This document shows, piece after piece, positions 63,688 through 64,000 of a stretch of 64,000 nt of DNA. Under the pieces are notes generated by a model that was given only the letters and a program-made list of their open reading frames with translations, made no database searches and was not told where the DNA came from. The position numbers and the translations under genes were made by a program. This DNA comes from Pseudomonas lurida (GTDB lineage Bacteria; Pseudomonadota; Gammaproteobacteria; Pseudomonadales; Pseudomonadaceae), in the NCBI RefSeq assembly GCF_002563895.1, contig NZ_PDJB01000001.1, positions 1,161,501 through 1,225,500 on the forward strand, written 5' to 3'. Position 1 is the first letter of the stretch. The number at the start of each line of letters is the position of its first letter.

Positions 63688-63779
63688 CGGCTGTGGGAGC
63701 TGGCTTGCCTGCGATGGCGTCACCTCGGTGCAGTTGAAGAACCGGGTTGCCTGCATCGCGGGCAAGCCCGCTGCCACAG
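63688..63779. repeat. REP-type inverted pair between era and recO
   Basis: Around TGTGGGAGCTGGCTTGCCTGC (left) and GCGGGCAAGCCCGCTGCCACA (right) the arms are inverted, with a few mismatches, separated by about 45 bases. It has the same GGCTTGC/GCAAGCC core as the other repeats here and occupies most of the era-recO gap. Confidence 0.7.
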
Positions 63780-63818
63780 TGGTTTATCGCTGTTCCTGAG
63801 TTCCGCGAAGAGACGTCC

Positions 63819-64000
63819 ATGTCCCAATCCCCGCCACCCAGCCAACTCGCCTACGTCCTGCACAGCCGCGCCTATCGCGAGACCAGCGCCTTGGTGGACT
63901 TCCTCACGCCCCAAGGTCGCCTGCGCGCAGTCTTGCGCAGTGCGCGAGGCAAGGCGGGCACACTGGCGCGGCCGTTCGTGGCCCTGGACGTAGAGTTTCG
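63819..64000 (+). CDS. recO: DNA repair protein RecO (3' truncated by window edge)
   Basis: Only the first 60 residues are visible: [44 protein letters not shown]..., the OB-fold start of RecO, which loads RecA with RecF and RecR. The [19 protein letters not shown] pattern and the position after era are diagnostic. The gene continues beyond base 64000; pdxJ is expected next. Confidence 0.93.
   Translation, partial: MSQSPPPSQLAYVLHSRAYRETSALVDFLTPQGRLRAVLRSARGKAGTLARPFVALDVEF

Overview
The window is chromosomal DNA from a Pseudomonas, most likely of the P. fluorescens group. The evidence is the high GC content, the core order valS-holC-pepA / lptF-lptG / lepA-lepB-rnc-era-recO, a complete homogentisate (hmg) operon with its IclR regulator, and the typical Pseudomonas intergenic palindromes built on GGCTTGC/GCAAGCC. 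No rRNA, tRNA, CRISPR array, insertion sequence or prophage was recognised.

Layout. 0-1.7 kb: end of an amino-acid ABC transporter operon (aapM-aapP). 1.7-2.6 kb: an MqsR/MqsA toxin-antitoxin pair with its palindromic operator. 2.7-4.6 kb: a GntR regulator overlapping a CynX/NimT-type exporter. 4.6-13.0 kb: a nine-gene minus-strand operon encoding a chaperone-usher fimbrial system whose subunits are all DUF1120 proteins (six single-domain proteins plus one two-domain protein). Two response-regulator genes (REC-HPt and RcsB-like) lie divergently upstream at 13.4-15.1 kb. 15-21 kb: small enzymes, a TonB-dependent siderophore receptor with a signalling domain, and a PBP4-type peptidase with a lipobox. 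21-26.7 kb: hmgR / hmgA-fahA-maiA for homogentisate breakdown, followed by an aromatic-acid MFS transporter. 26.7-30 kb: a SirB1-family gene broken by a homopolymer frameshift, an amino-acid dehydrogenase lacking a key lysine, yebG with a LexA box, a PsiE-like gene and a DUF3509 gene. 30-34 kb: L-serine deaminase and its transporter beside a LysR regulator. 34-37 kb: an HPF/RaiA-like gene, and an MFS exporter divergent from a LysR gene.

37-45 kb is an iron-uptake block. FecI-FecR-FecA run leftward and DUF3649-PepSY-DUF3325-FecI-FecR run rightward, with one Fur-box-like sequence between the two operons. 45.3-47.9 kb carries a visibly AT-richer tandem pair of secreted paralogues resembling halovibrin (HvnA). 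From 48 kb on the content is housekeeping: a glutaredoxin-like protein, YejK, an HU protein, rlmF, valS, holC, pepA, lptFG, lepA, lepB, rnc, era and the start of recO.

The most unusual unit is the DUF1120 chaperone-usher locus. Its subunits show the hallmarks of donor-strand pilins, the chaperone appears to lack the classical anchor residues, and the adjacent phosphorelay genes suggest dedicated control. Next most interesting are the HvnA-like pair, the two FecI/FecR pairs with a single local receptor, and the dehydrogenase with a substituted catalytic lysine.
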